Below, piece after piece: positions 32,878-41,567 of a stretch of 64,000 bases of DNA. The DNA lies in assembly GCA_040220415.1 (NCBI GenBank), contig JAVJUV010000091.1, positions 135,384 through 199,383 on the forward strand, written 5' to 3'. The stretch comes from JAVJUV01 sp040220415. GTDB taxonomy: Bacteria; Pseudomonadota; Alphaproteobacteria; Rhodobacterales; Rhodobacteraceae. The notes below the pieces were generated by a model. The model saw nothing but the letters and a program-made list of their open reading frames with translations. It made no database searches and was not told the DNA's origin. The position numbers and the translations under genes are program-made. Position 1 is the first letter of the stretch, and each line of letters starts with the position of its first letter.

Positions 32878-35094
32878 TTATTCGAGCGCCTCGACACTCG
32901 ACACCGGCCCCTGCACCACCGTGACAACGGGGTACTCGACCGATCGGGCCTCGACCACATAGATCTGCCTGTCAGGATAGCCCGCGGCCACCTCGCGGTT
33001 CGACTCCGGCCCCAAATCCTTTGCAAACAGCGGCGTTTCGGCGTCAGGAGCAAAGTCATTCAGCCAGAAGGCACTGCCGTACTCGCTCTCCGGTTCATCG
33101 CTCCGAATGAAGACAAGCGCGTTGCGGAACTCTTCCTTGCGTGACAGCTTCAGATAGTCCGCATGGTAGCCGTTGATGTCGGGATACTTGTTCAGCGCCA
33201 GCCAACTCTCGTAGACCAGCACGGAAGACGCACCAAGCAGGATCACCATCGCGGCTATGCGTTCGGCCACATGGACTTCCGGGTAGATGCCATGAAGCAT
33301 TTCAACGAACCGGCGAAGGCCAAGCGCCGAGAAAACCAGCATCGGGACAATCGCAAGAAACCAGTATCGCGGACCGGCGTAGAAACCGCCCGCATACCAA
33401 TAGAGCGCGTAGATGAAGAACGTCATCGCAACGATAACGGCCATTGCGGCGGTGAACCGGGTCCAGCGCCCCCAAAGCACGAATACCAGCGCGAACAGAA
33501 CCGATGCGCCCCCCCATCCAAGAAGATCCATGTTCAGTTCGTAAAAGTTCTGATGGAAATTGATCAGCGCCTCGATCGGACTGTGACCATCGAAGACATC
33601 GACGTTGCCCCAATCCGGGGCGCCGATATGCGGACCGAAGCCCATGTCGTTCCGCCCAGGGCCCCAAAACTCGTCAAGATAAGCCTTGATCGGCATCAAG
33701 GTCGCCGAGCCCGTCAGCGCGCGATTGTTGAAGAACAACAGCACGCCGACCGCGAAACACCCCAGACCATACATGATCACGGTGCGCCATTGGCGACGAT
33801 CGGTAAGGAATGAAAGCGTCCAGATGCCGGTCAGAACACCCATGTAGACGCCCTCAAGCGGCCGCGCCAGAAAAAGCCATCCCATCAGGCAGCCCGCCAG
33901 AAGCGGCGCGACCAGACCGGGTTCGGTCCGGGATCTCTGCAACAGCACCCATGCACCCAGGATCATCGTGTAGGCGAATGTATGGATCAGCATTGTCGAA
34001 GACATCGACAGGTACCAGGGCGAGACCGCGAGCAGGAAAGAGGTCAGGTTGGCTGTTCCCCGATCTGTCTGAACCCTGAGGAAGCGATGCAGAAGCAAAA
34101 CACTGATCCCCGCCAGGACCGGATTGATAAGCCACGGCACGCCAAGCCAGATTCCGATGGCAAGCGCTGCCGGCCAGCCCGGCAGGTTCACCGAGAACCA
34201 CCGGTCACCCCGAATATCCATCAGGTAATGATTGAACGCCTCGACTCCCGCCGGGATCGGCAAGGTCAGAACACCGTCTGCGAAGTAGCGGGCGTGAAAC
34301 AGATACACGATCCCGTCCAGATGCGGGACACCGTCGAACGACCACAGGCTGATCGAGGCGCATACGACGAAGACAAATCCGGCCAGAATGAGCGGCAGGC
34401 GCGCATCAAGGGCAGAGACAGGCTTGGGATCACCGGCAAGGGCGACAAGCCTGCGGAATCGCACACCGGCGCGCCCAAGCGCATCGCCCGGCAAAGCGAC
34501 GAGAAAAGCCGCCAGGCCGACCAGGTTGCAGGCCAGAAAGCCAAGGGCGATTACCAACTGCTTGGCATAGCGCGGCATGTCGTCCAGCGCGATGAACTCC
34601 ATGGCCGCCTTGGAACCCGCGATCAGAACCATCGCGACCAGAAAAAGCCTGAACCAGCCAAGCGACCCGCCGATCTGCCCGAGATGACGCAGCGCACCGG
34701 CCCGCAGCAGGTAAAGCCCGCCCACGAGGCCCTGAAGACCGACTGCCGCGAGCATGGCAAGCGCAAGTTCGGCCCCGCCGAACTGGAACTGCTGGAACCA
34801 GAAGGGATCCTTCAGCGCCAACTGGGCCGAGAACCCCGCGATATAAAGACCGCCAAGAAAACCTGACGCGGCCCACCCCAGATGAAGCAAGGCACCAATC
34901 GTCAATCCGGCAATGCCAAGACAGGCAATCCACCAGTAGTCGATCTCCGAGAGAGTCTCTCCGGATTGATAGCCCCAAAGACCAAGGGCAAACAGAACGG
35001 CACCCGCCAGAAGTGCTCCCCATGCACCGGCGGCGTGCAGAGACGAGGGCCTTGGCGCCATGCCCTGAGAAGCGTCGCGATCAGTTTGCTGCAT
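32878..35094 (-). CDS. large polytopic membrane protein, GT39-like glycosyltransferase
   Basis: This 738-residue protein has around 14-16 hydrophobic segments and a soluble C-terminal tail of about 120 residues. The loop DGVPHLDGIVYLFHARYFADGVLTLPIPAG, with a conserved Asp early in a periplasmic loop, followed by FNHYLMDIRGDRWFSVNLPGWPAAL, resembles GT39/ArnT-type enzymes that use polyprenyl-phosphate sugars. Long N-terminal helices before this loop are unusual for the family. A periplasmic side-sugar transfer to the glycan fits the GtrA and GtrB-like genes elsewhere in the island. The specific sugar is unknown. It lies 56 bases downstream of the TylF-like methyltransferase gene, on the same strand. 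Confidence 0.7.
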   Translation of the reverse strand: MQQTDRDASQGMAPRPSSLHAAGAWGALLAGAVLFALGLWGYQSGETLSEIDYWWIACLGIAGLTIGALLHLGWAASGFLGGLYIAGFSAQLALKDPFWFQQFQFGGAELALAMLAAVGLQGLVGGLYLLRAGALRHLGQIGGSLGWFRLFLVAMVLIAGSKAAMEFIALDDMPRYAKQLVIALGFLACNLVGLAAFLVALPGDALGRAGVRFRRLVALAGDPKPVSALDARLPLILAGFVFVVCASISLWSFDGVPHLDGIVYLFHARYFADGVLTLPIPAGVEAFNHYLMDIRGDRWFSVNLPGWPAALAIGIWLGVPWLINPVLAGISVLLLHRFLRVQTDRGTANLTSFLLAVSPWYLSMSSTMLIHTFAYTMILGAWVLLQRSRTEPGLVAPLLAGCLMGWLFLARPLEGVYMGVLTGIWTLSFLTDRRQWRTVIMYGLGCFAVGVLLFFNNRALTGSATLMPIKAYLDEFWGPGRNDMGFGPHIGAPDWGNVDVFDGHSPIEALINFHQNFYELNMDLLGWGGASVLFALVFVLWGRWTRFTAAMAVIVAMTFFIYALYWYAGGFYAGPRYWFLAIVPMLVFSALGLRRFVEMLHGIYPEVHVAERIAAMVILLGASSVLVYESWLALNKYPDINGYHADYLKLSRKEEFRNALVFIRSDEPESEYGSAFWLNDFAPDAETPLFAKDLGPESNREVAAGYPDRQIYVVEARSVEYPVVTVVQGPVSSVEALE

Positions 35095-35150
35095 ACGGCT
35101 TGTCCGATTGAAACATTGGAAAGTCGACGTCCGAAGTCATGATGCCGGTG

Positions 35151-35915
35151 CTAGTCACCGACTTTGACCACAAGGAAGACCTTGCGGATCAGGGGTTGTT
35201 CACCCCAGGAATACAACTGTGCGCACTTGACGTTGTACTTCTCCATGATCTCCTTGTGTGCCCGGCTTTCGCCCGCGGTCCACAAGGCCGTGTCACCCCA
35301 GTCATCGTAACCGATCAAGGTGCCGGGACCGATCAGTTTGTGCGTGAACAGAAAATCGAGCACTTCGAAAGTGCTGTTGTAGAGATCCGCATCGATATCC
35401 ACGTAGGCGGCGGGCTTGAACGTTCCGTCGGCGACAAGTTCGGGCTTCAGCGTTTCCGAGAACCAGCCCGGATGAATGGTACGGGCGTCTTCTGACACGC
35501 CGATTTCGGCAAGACGCTTTTCAAGCGCGGCCCTCGAACCTGCGAAAGCACCTTCGTTCCAGACGGCGGGCACTTCTATTCCCGGGTCTTCCGCGGGAAG
35601 GCCCTCGAAAGAATCGAAAAGGTGCAGGTGAGGCATCTCGCTCTTCAGGCTTTCATAGCCTTCAACCAGCCCGTGCACCGTGCTTCCATGTGCCACGCCG
35701 AAACAATACGCCTGCTTGCCCCCGGCAGCGGAATCGAACCGCTCCATGTATCGCGGAACCAGATAACGCCACGAATGAATTCCGTGGATCATCTCGGCCT
35801 TTTCCTTGTCGGAAAGATCGATGTCGATGGTCTGAAGCAAACGCTCCAGCGGCCATCTGCGTGCAACAGCACCCCATTTCACAAGAAAGAATTTTTTGCG
35901 AACCCAATCAATCAT
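35151..35915 (-). CDS. TylF/MycF family methyltransferase-like protein
   Basis: This is a 254-residue class I SAM methyltransferase fold. GGKQAYCFGVAHGSTVHGLVEGYESLK holds the cofactor loop. HLHLFDSFEGLPAEDPG and AAYVDIDADLYNSTFEVLDFLF are diagnostic of the macrocin O-methyltransferase (TylF) type, and YDDWGDTALWTAGESRAHKEIME contains the metal-binding Asp pair. Such enzymes O-methylate sugars. ATG 35915 follows GGA at proper spacing and is preferred over an upstream GTG at 35933. A perfect palindrome CGCGCAATTGCGCG (35941-35954) lies just upstream. It probably methylates a glycan residue in this island. Confidence 0.82.
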   Translation of the reverse strand: MIDWVRKKFFLVKWGAVARRWPLERLLQTIDIDLSDKEKAEMIHGIHSWRYLVPRYMERFDSAAGGKQAYCFGVAHGSTVHGLVEGYESLKSEMPHLHLFDSFEGLPAEDPGIEVPAVWNEGAFAGSRAALEKRLAEIGVSEDARTIHPGWFSETLKPELVADGTFKPAAYVDIDADLYNSTFEVLDFLFTHKLIGPGTLIGYDDWGDTALWTAGESRAHKEIMEKYNVKCAQLYSWGEQPLIRKVFLVVKVGD

Positions 35916-35940
35916 TGCTTGCTTTCCTATCACCCGGAAC

Positions 35941-35954
35941 CGCGCAATTGCGCG
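35941..35954. promoter_or_regulatory. 14-bp perfect palindrome upstream of the TylF-like gene
   Basis: CGCGCAATTGCGCG lies 26 bases before the preferred start at 35915. It may be an operator or a small leader hairpin near the ribosome site. The remaining intergenic sequence up to 36090 is AT-richer and may hold the promoter. Confidence 0.3.
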
Positions 35955-36090
35955 TCACACACCCACGTCGCACGCCGCTCGAAATAATGCCGGCGCAGTT
36001 CGTATAGTCTTTAAACGAATTGTCATCATATGGAAAAACGCTTCTCTCTTTTGTTCACCCCACGTGGATAGTCAGGTCGCATTTGTCACA

Positions 36091-37518
36091 TCATGGCTGA
36101 ACATAGCTCTTCAGTCGCGCATAGGTCGCCGGCATGAAACCGATCACCGCCACGATGGCCACCAGAACTCCCAGCGACACCGACAGAGCGACAAACAGCG
36201 TTTCGCCAACCTGACCGAAGCCCAGCCAGCGCCAAAGGCCAAGCGTAGCCGCCAGCACGACCGATACGATGACCGGTGAGCGGATCGCGCCGAGAAATTC
36301 CGCTGCGCCGATGCCCTCGGGCGAAAGGGCTGCCTTCGTAAAGAGCGGCAACACGACCAATGCCCGCAAAGCAACCGCAATTCCGACCGCGACCGCACCG
36401 AACAGACTTGCGACACCGATCAGCAGCAGGCCGATCACGGCCTGAAGTCGAACGACCTTCAGGAATTTTTCCAATCGGTCCGTGGCAAGCAGATACGCCT
36501 CCTGCGGTGCCTCCAGGGCCATGGCCGCGCCTAGAATGCAAAGAAACGGAATGATCTCGCTCGCCGCATCCCAATCCGGTCCAAGGAGGACACGCGTCAG
36601 CGGAGAAGCAATGAGCGCAAGGCCGGTAAAGGACAGGAAGCCGACAAAGGCCGAGAGTTCGGAGAGGTCGAGAAAGAATTGAGAGGTTGCGCTCGTCTGA
36701 CGCCGCAAGGCGGCAATGGCCGATTGTGCGACGCCCTGAATGACCCGGACCGTCACTTTAAGGACAACCTCGACCAGCCGAGCCGAGAAGGCAAACAAAC
36801 CCGCGGACCTGGGGTCCGCAAAGATGCCGAGCATTACGGTGGGCGTCTGCGCGACCACCAGTGTCCAGAACCTGAGCTCCAGCACACGAAACCCGAGGCC
36901 CCGAACCATTCCAAGATCGGATCGGCTTGGCAGACGCCGGGGCCACCAGCGGGCGCCCAGGATGGCGAGCAAGGTATTTATGCTCAGTTCCACGACGCGC
37001 TGACCGACCAGGCTCCATGCTCCGAAATCGTTCAGCGCCATTGCGATTCCCACGACACCACCGGCGACAACGCCAACAATGGTGCGAATTGCCAGTGTTT
37101 TGTATTCCATCCGGCGACGAAGAAGGGCGGTCGAGACACCGCCGATTCCCACGAGCAACACCGTCGGACTGGCAACGGCAAGAAGTGGCGCGACCGAGGG
37201 TTCGCCATAAATTCGCGCAATGACCTGAGACAGGCCAAGCAGGATCAGGACGATGATTGCAGAGAAACCGACGAGTATGACGAACGTCGCCTCAAGCCGA
37301 CCCTCCTCCAGCGATTTCCGCTCGATTATGGCCTCGGTGATGGTGTCGCGGACCAGGAATTCGCCCAGAAAAAGAAAGGCGAAGGCCATCGCGGCAATAC
37401 CGAAGTTCTCGACGCCGATGATCCGGGCGATCACGACAAAAACCACGGCTCCTGCCGCCTGCTCAATCCAACTGGCGGCACCGCTCCAGGCTGCGGCTGC
37501 TGAAAACTCCCGTTTCAT
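36091..37518 (-). CDS. oligosaccharide flippase family protein (Wzx-like)
   Basis: This 475-residue integral membrane protein has about 12-14 transmembrane segments of the MOP/PST type. The N-terminus AAAWSGAASWIEQAAGAVVFVVIARIIGVENFGIAAMAFAFLFLGEFLVRDTITEAII is typical of Wzx and exopolysaccharide exporters. It would flip the undecaprenyl-linked repeat unit to the periplasm. It reads in the same direction as the methyltransferase at 35151, which is about 175 bases downstream. A 6-bp inverted repeat (CGCGAG-CGTCAA-CTCGCG, 37542-37559) lies just upstream of its start. Confidence 0.88.
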   Translation of the reverse strand: MKREFSAAAAWSGAASWIEQAAGAVVFVVIARIIGVENFGIAAMAFAFLFLGEFLVRDTITEAIIERKSLEEGRLEATFVILVGFSAIIVLILLGLSQVIARIYGEPSVAPLLAVASPTVLLVGIGGVSTALLRRRMEYKTLAIRTIVGVVAGGVVGIAMALNDFGAWSLVGQRVVELSINTLLAILGARWWPRRLPSRSDLGMVRGLGFRVLELRFWTLVVAQTPTVMLGIFADPRSAGLFAFSARLVEVVLKVTVRVIQGVAQSAIAALRRQTSATSQFFLDLSELSAFVGFLSFTGLALIASPLTRVLLGPDWDAASEIIPFLCILGAAMALEAPQEAYLLATDRLEKFLKVVRLQAVIGLLLIGVASLFGAVAVGIAVALRALVVLPLFTKAALSPEGIGAAEFLGAIRSPVIVSVVLAATLGLWRWLGFGQVGETLFVALSVSLGVLVAIVAVIGFMPATYARLKSYVQP

Positions 37519-37541
37519 CCGTGGGATACCACCGGCCTTTT

Positions 37542-37559
37542 CGCGAGCGTCAACTCGCG
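37542..37559. promoter_or_regulatory. inverted repeat upstream of the flippase gene
   Basis: CGCGAG-CGTCAA-CTCGCG is a perfect 6-bp inverted repeat 24 bases before the flippase start. It could be an operator or leader hairpin in this 290-base divergent gap, which holds no supported gene. Confidence 0.3.
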
Positions 37560-37630
37560 GCTACTAAACGAACAAGTCACGAACACTTTGCCTCTTTCCA
37601 TCTTGTCGAAACCCGATGCGGCGCAGTTCT

Positions 37631-37649
37631 GTCAACCAAATTCGTTGAC
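37631..37649. promoter_or_regulatory. inverted repeat between flippase and SDR genes
   Basis: GTCAAC-CAAATTC-GTTGAC is a perfect 6-bp inverted repeat with a 7-base spacer, 160 bases upstream of the SDR gene at 37809. Its role is unknown. Confidence 0.3.
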
Positions 37650-37808
37650 GCCGAAAGCCGCGGACGTGTAGACCCACCCTGTAGCAAGGAGTGCGCAACT
37701 TCTCCTTTGCCTCGTGTATTGCTGCGCCGAACAAGGGGATGCGGCGAAGCTGATTTCAGCCGGCGGGTGCTTTGCAGAGTGGTTGTAGTGTAAGTAGGAG
37801 TTATTGAT

Positions 37809-38864
37809 TTGGACTGGTCGAACAAGAACGTACTTGTAACCGGCGGCTGCTCATTCATCGGTTCGCATTTAGTGGAAGCTCTGGTCGAGCGCGGCGCGAA
37901 TGTGCGCGCAGCCGACGATCTATCCAGCGGCATTCGAGAAAATCTTGACGATGTCATGCCTACCGGAAAAGTCGAATTTCAAGAGGTCGATCTGCTTGAT
38001 CCGCATGCTGCCAAGAAGGCGGTCGCAGGCATGGACGTCGTGTTTCATCTGGCGGCGACTCACGGCGGGCGCGGCTATATCAGCACTCACCAGGCGGCAT
38101 GTTCGACCAACCTCGCGCTCGACAGCATCATGATCCGCGAAGCTCAGCGCGCCGGGGTCGAACATTTCACCTTTGCGTCATCCGGTTGCGTTTACCCGAC
38201 CAGCCTGCAGGCCGATCCGAACGAGATTCTCTATCTTACCGAAGATCTCGTCAAACCGCCTTTCGAGGCCGACGATCTTTATGGCTGGGCCAAACTCATG
38301 GCCGAGCTGTCGCTGAAGGCCTATCACGAAGAGCACGGGATGAAATGCGCTTCGGTCCGGTATTTCACCGCCTACGGCGAGCGTTGCCCGACCAATCACG
38401 CCGTCATCGCGATGATCGGCAGGGCCTTCCTGCGGCAGGATCCCTTCGTGGTCTGGGGAACCGGCGAGCAGATCAGGAATTGGACCTACGTCAGCGACAT
38501 CGTCGAAGGCACGATCCGCGCAGCCGAGTGCATAGAGGACGGCACCGCCGTCAATCTCGGCACGATGGAGCGGACCTCGGTGATGCAATGCGCCCGGATG
38601 GTGCTCGAGCGCACCGGTCATGATGTCCGGATCGAACCCGACACAAGCAAACCCACTGGCCCGTACAATCGTGTTTGCGACAACAGTCTCGCCAAGGAAC
38701 TGTTGAACTGGGAGCCACAAGTGTCCTTCGCCGAGGGCCTCCAACGTTCGATCGATTGGTATTTCGGCCATCACGACCGCGACGACGTGGCCGCGGATTT
38801 CGAGGAATCGCTGACGGGTCGCGGGTTTGAAAAGGCCGGACGGAAAACCAGCGACGCAGCCTGA
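37809..38864 (+). CDS. NAD-dependent epimerase/dehydratase, GDP-mannose 3,5-epimerase-like
   Basis: This is a 351-residue extended SDR protein. The TTG start follows AGTAGGAG at good spacing. The cofactor loop is TGGCSFIGSHL, with Ser at the second Gly of GxxGxxG. HLAATHGGRGYISTHQ, the catalytic SSGCVYP with YGWAKLMAELS, and WGTGEQIRNWTYVSDIVEGTIRAAE with NLGTMERTSV follow. The Cys in SSGCVYP is shared with GDP-mannose 3,5-epimerase and GDP-fucose synthase, where it acts as an acid/base in epimerisation. A GDP-sugar substrate from the gmd branch is likely but not proven. A good terminator follows at 38891-38920, and a NodZ-like glycosyltransferase gene converges on it. Confidence 0.85.
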   Translation: MDWSNKNVLVTGGCSFIGSHLVEALVERGANVRAADDLSSGIRENLDDVMPTGKVEFQEVDLLDPHAAKKAVAGMDVVFHLAATHGGRGYISTHQAACSTNLALDSIMIREAQRAGVEHFTFASSGCVYPTSLQADPNEILYLTEDLVKPPFEADDLYGWAKLMAELSLKAYHEEHGMKCASVRYFTAYGERCPTNHAVIAMIGRAFLRQDPFVVWGTGEQIRNWTYVSDIVEGTIRAAECIEDGTAVNLGTMERTSVMQCARMVLERTGHDVRIEPDTSKPTGPYNRVCDNSLAKELLNWEPQVSFAEGLQRSIDWYFGHHDRDDVAADFEESLTGRGFEKAGRKTSDAA

Positions 38865-38890
38865 CGGCGTCGATCAACGTTTTCTGTAAG

Positions 38891-38920
38891 GGGCGTGCCC
38901 GGGCACGCCCTTTTTTCTTT
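38891..38920 (+). terminator. rho-independent terminator
   Basis: GGGCGTGCCC directly followed by GGGCACGCCC makes a 10-bp GC-rich dyad, and TTTTTTCTTT follows. It lies 26 bases after the stop of the SDR gene and 15 bases before the end of the convergent gene. The T-run is only on the plus-strand side, so it mainly ends the SDR transcript. Confidence 0.93.
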
Positions 38921-38934
38921 CGAACCTCTGCCGG

Positions 38935-40155
38935 CTATCTGCGTTTCGGAGTGTAGCGATAACAGGCAGCGCCGAGCTTGCGCAAACTCCAGTCGAAAAG
39001 GTCCGAGACGAACCGCTTGCTGAAAACCGATGCGCGCGGTGCCTTTTCGGTCCGGCTCGGCTTGGTGTTGATCGTTCGCGGGTGGGATGCGTCGACCAAC
39101 ACCTCGCTGCCCTCGACGGACGTGATCCTTTCCAGAGCCAGTCCGTGCCGGCCAAGAGCGCGCCACGCGCGTGTCATCCCCCGGATGAGGGGAACGGCCA
39201 CGCTTCGAAACGCCGTCGGCTCTGCGGTCGTGGGCTGCTCGGCATAGTTCAAATCGAGAAAATCAAGTTCGGGGTTCATGACCAGTGCCATCTCGCCCAC
39301 CGCGGCGTGGCATTTGTAAAGGTATCTGCAGCGCGTAAGCAGAAGCATGTCGCACAGAACTTCGGCGCCGCGAGCGGCCTTCTTCTCGGTTTCGTTGAAC
39401 ATGTTCTGATCGGACGTGCTGAGGGACATTTCCGAATACGAGATGATGTGATCCGGGAACGCCGCCTCGAGAACCTTCAGCCACTGGCGCTGATCCGTCG
39501 CCACGAAGATCCGTTCGCAATCGGGGTGCTTCTCAAGATAGTCCCGAATGTAGGGGAAATACTCCTCGGGAGTAATCTTGCGAGACAGGTTCGGGCCAAC
39601 GCCAAAATCGAACTTGTCCGAGCCCCGAAGCTGAAGTCCCAGCGTGTGATCCGAAAAATTCGCCGCCTGGAAAGCGTCGACCTGCGCCATGATCTCCTTC
39701 CGGAAACGGATGGTACCGTCCGCGAAGAACGTCCGCGCATGCTCTCGCTGGCGCTGCCACCATTCGCGCGGGTAGGCGCCGTCGGCGCGGTTCTCGATGC
39801 TGCGATAATAGCCGAACGGGTTCATGAAGAAGCTCTCCGGCTCCCACCTGAACAGGCGTTCCAGTTCGGATGCTGTTGCAAGGGTCGCGACCCCTCCATC
39901 CGCGACCAATGCGTCGAGTTCCCTGCCGGACGGTCCGACCGGTTCAAAATAGTAATCCCAGGCGTTGCCGCCCTGCTCCGGGTCGAAATAGGGATTGGGG
40001 CCGCCGAACATGTTGCTGCGCTCGTGCAGGTAGATGATTGGCTCAAGACCAAGGCGGCGGGCGAATTGCAGCTGAACGATCACCCCGTTGACCTGGGCGA
40101 TCAAACCGTCGGATGTATTGCAGATCAGCAGATATTTCGGTGATTTTTCAGTCAT
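38935..40155 (-). CDS. NodZ/FUT8-like (GT23-type) fucosyltransferase family protein
   Basis: This protein of about 406 residues starts at ATG 40155 (MTEKSPKYLLICNTSDGLIAQVNG); the frame is open to 40200. LGLQLRGSDKFDF corresponds to the GDP-binding HxRRxDK-like motif of alpha-1,6-fucosyltransferases. IFVATDQRQWLKVLEAAFPDHIISYSE and GAEVLCDMLLLTRCRYLYKCHAAVGEMALVM match the two downstream GDP-fucose-site regions. It would transfer a GDP-linked 6-deoxyhexose or a related sugar. The gmd gene and the GDP-mannose-epimerase-like neighbour could make the donor. The C-terminal 90 residues are basic and not recognised. Some key residues are changed from FUT8, so donor identity is uncertain. Confidence 0.72.
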   Translation of the reverse strand: MTEKSPKYLLICNTSDGLIAQVNGVIVQLQFARRLGLEPIIYLHERSNMFGGPNPYFDPEQGGNAWDYYFEPVGPSGRELDALVADGGVATLATASELERLFRWEPESFFMNPFGYYRSIENRADGAYPREWWQRQREHARTFFADGTIRFRKEIMAQVDAFQAANFSDHTLGLQLRGSDKFDFGVGPNLSRKITPEEYFPYIRDYLEKHPDCERIFVATDQRQWLKVLEAAFPDHIISYSEMSLSTSDQNMFNETEKKAARGAEVLCDMLLLTRCRYLYKCHAAVGEMALVMNPELDFLDLNYAEQPTTAEPTAFRSVAVPLIRGMTRAWRALGRHGLALERITSVEGSEVLVDASHPRTINTKPSRTEKAPRASVFSKRFVSDLFDWSLRKLGAACYRYTPKRR

Positions 40156-40437
40156 CTCGCCTTCAATACAAGCAATTCCAAATTCGCTGATCGAACTCAA
40201 TGCGACCGGTTCGTCCTGGGGCGCGGTGCATATCGCGGGTCATGAGGTGACGCGTCAAGGGATTCGAACACGAAACCGGGCCAATTGGCGGACCTGTTGC
40301 CAAACCTCCAAAGCCCAAATCTTTTTTGTTTCGGGCTTAATCATGGACCTAATTCGCTTTATGGATTATGAGACCAGATGAGTTTGCGTCCAGTTATCAT
40401 GGGGATGGTGTCGGACGTGTGTTGATGAGTAACCGCC
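40156..40437. other. divergent intergenic region between the NodZ-like and GT2 genes
   Basis: This 282-base gap contains an inverted repeat AAGCCC-N16-GGGCTT (40311-40316 with 40333-40338) whose loop is T-rich, and a TTATGGATTATGAG segment that could hold a -10 element for the plus-strand operon. No gene is supported. Confidence 0.4.
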
Positions 40438-41496
40438 ATGGAGTGGGTAGTGGTGGCAACCGAGAAATCAAGAAATTCGGAGACCGGCGGAGTTTCTGTC
40501 TCCGTGATCATGCCTGCCTACAATGCATCGTCCCTGTTACCGCAGGTCCTGCCGCCGCTCATCGAGTTGCGCGACCGCGGGGAAATCTCCGAAGTGCTGG
40601 TCGTGGACGACCGGTCAACGGATGACACCGTGCAGGCTGCGGAACAAATGGGCGTGCGCGTGCTGGTGGCGCCCGTCAACGCCGGTCCCGGCGCGGCGCG
40701 AAATCTTGGCTGCGAACATGCGGTTGGCGATGTGCTTTGGTTCGTCGACTCCGACGTGATCGCGCGGACCGAAAGTGCGGCCCCGATCCGCCGCGCATTC
40801 GAAGACCCGCAGGTAGGCGCGATATTCGGTTCTTACGACGATACTCCGCAATCCTCCTACTGGTTCTCGCAATACAAGAACCTTCTTCATCATTTTCACC
40901 ACCAGCGTGGCAACCCCGATGCCAGGACCTTCTGGGCAGGCTGCGGCGCCGTGCGCAAGGACGTCTTCAAAGAGGTCGGCGGCTTCGACACCGACACTTA
41001 TCAGGTGCCCTCGATCGAGGATATCGAGCTTGGCTACCGCATATCGAATGCCGGGTACCGGATCGTTCTGGACCCGGAAGTTCTCTGCAAGCATCTCAAG
41101 CACTGGACGATCCCCAACGCCATTCAGACCGACATCTTCAAGCGCGCGCTGCCCTGGGCGCGGCTGATGATCTCTCGCGAGGGTCTCACCAATGATCTCA
41201 ACACCGGCACCGGAGAACGACTCCGTGCCGTTCTTGCCATGGTATTCCTGCTGTCGATCCTTGCGTTGCCAGTGATTCCGACAATCTGGCCTGTTTCACT
41301 TTTTGCAACGATTCTAGTATTCGCGGCGAATTGGTCACTGTTCAGTTTGTTTTTCTCGCGCCGTGGACTGTTCATGGCCGTCGCCGCGATGCTTTATCAC
41401 CAAATCTACTACGTTTACTCGGCGAGTGTGTTCGCATGGTGCCTTTTCGAGTTCCATGTTCTCGGCCGGAAAGACAAACTTGGTGTTTTCAAATAA
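40438..41496 (+). CDS. GT2 family glycosyltransferase with C-terminal membrane helices
   Basis: This is a 352-residue enzyme. The GT-A domain starts SVSVIMPAYNASSLLPQVLPPLIEL and has EVLVVDDRSTDDTVQAA, PGAARNLGCEHAVGDVLWFVDSDVIAR with the DSD metal site, and FWAGCGAVRKDVFKEVGGFDTD, followed by IEDIELGYRISNAGYRI, which contains the catalytic ED. Two or three C-terminal hydrophobic helices follow (VFLLSILALPVIPTIW, LFATILVFAANW). It probably adds a sugar to a lipid carrier or nascent glycan at the inner face of the membrane. It is the first gene of a long plus-strand operon that runs to 50186. Confidence 0.9.
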   Translation: MEWVVVATEKSRNSETGGVSVSVIMPAYNASSLLPQVLPPLIELRDRGEISEVLVVDDRSTDDTVQAAEQMGVRVLVAPVNAGPGAARNLGCEHAVGDVLWFVDSDVIARTESAAPIRRAFEDPQVGAIFGSYDDTPQSSYWFSQYKNLLHHFHHQRGNPDARTFWAGCGAVRKDVFKEVGGFDTDTYQVPSIEDIELGYRISNAGYRIVLDPEVLCKHLKHWTIPNAIQTDIFKRALPWARLMISREGLTNDLNTGTGERLRAVLAMVFLLSILALPVIPTIWPVSLFATILVFAANWSLFSLFFSRRGLFMAVAAMLYHQIYYVYSASVFAWCLFEFHVLGRKDKLGVFK

Positions 41497-41567
41497 GGTG
41501 TTGGCCGCGCCGCTCCGTGGATCGGAGAGCAGGATGCCGCGAACTTGATTTGGCTTGAAGGTGAACC

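Noticed and set aside
40255..40285. A GTTCGAATCCC-like segment on the minus strand resembling a tRNA T-arm
   Set aside because: The five bases on each side of the TTCGAAT loop do not pair, and no acceptor stem or anticodon arm could be found around it.
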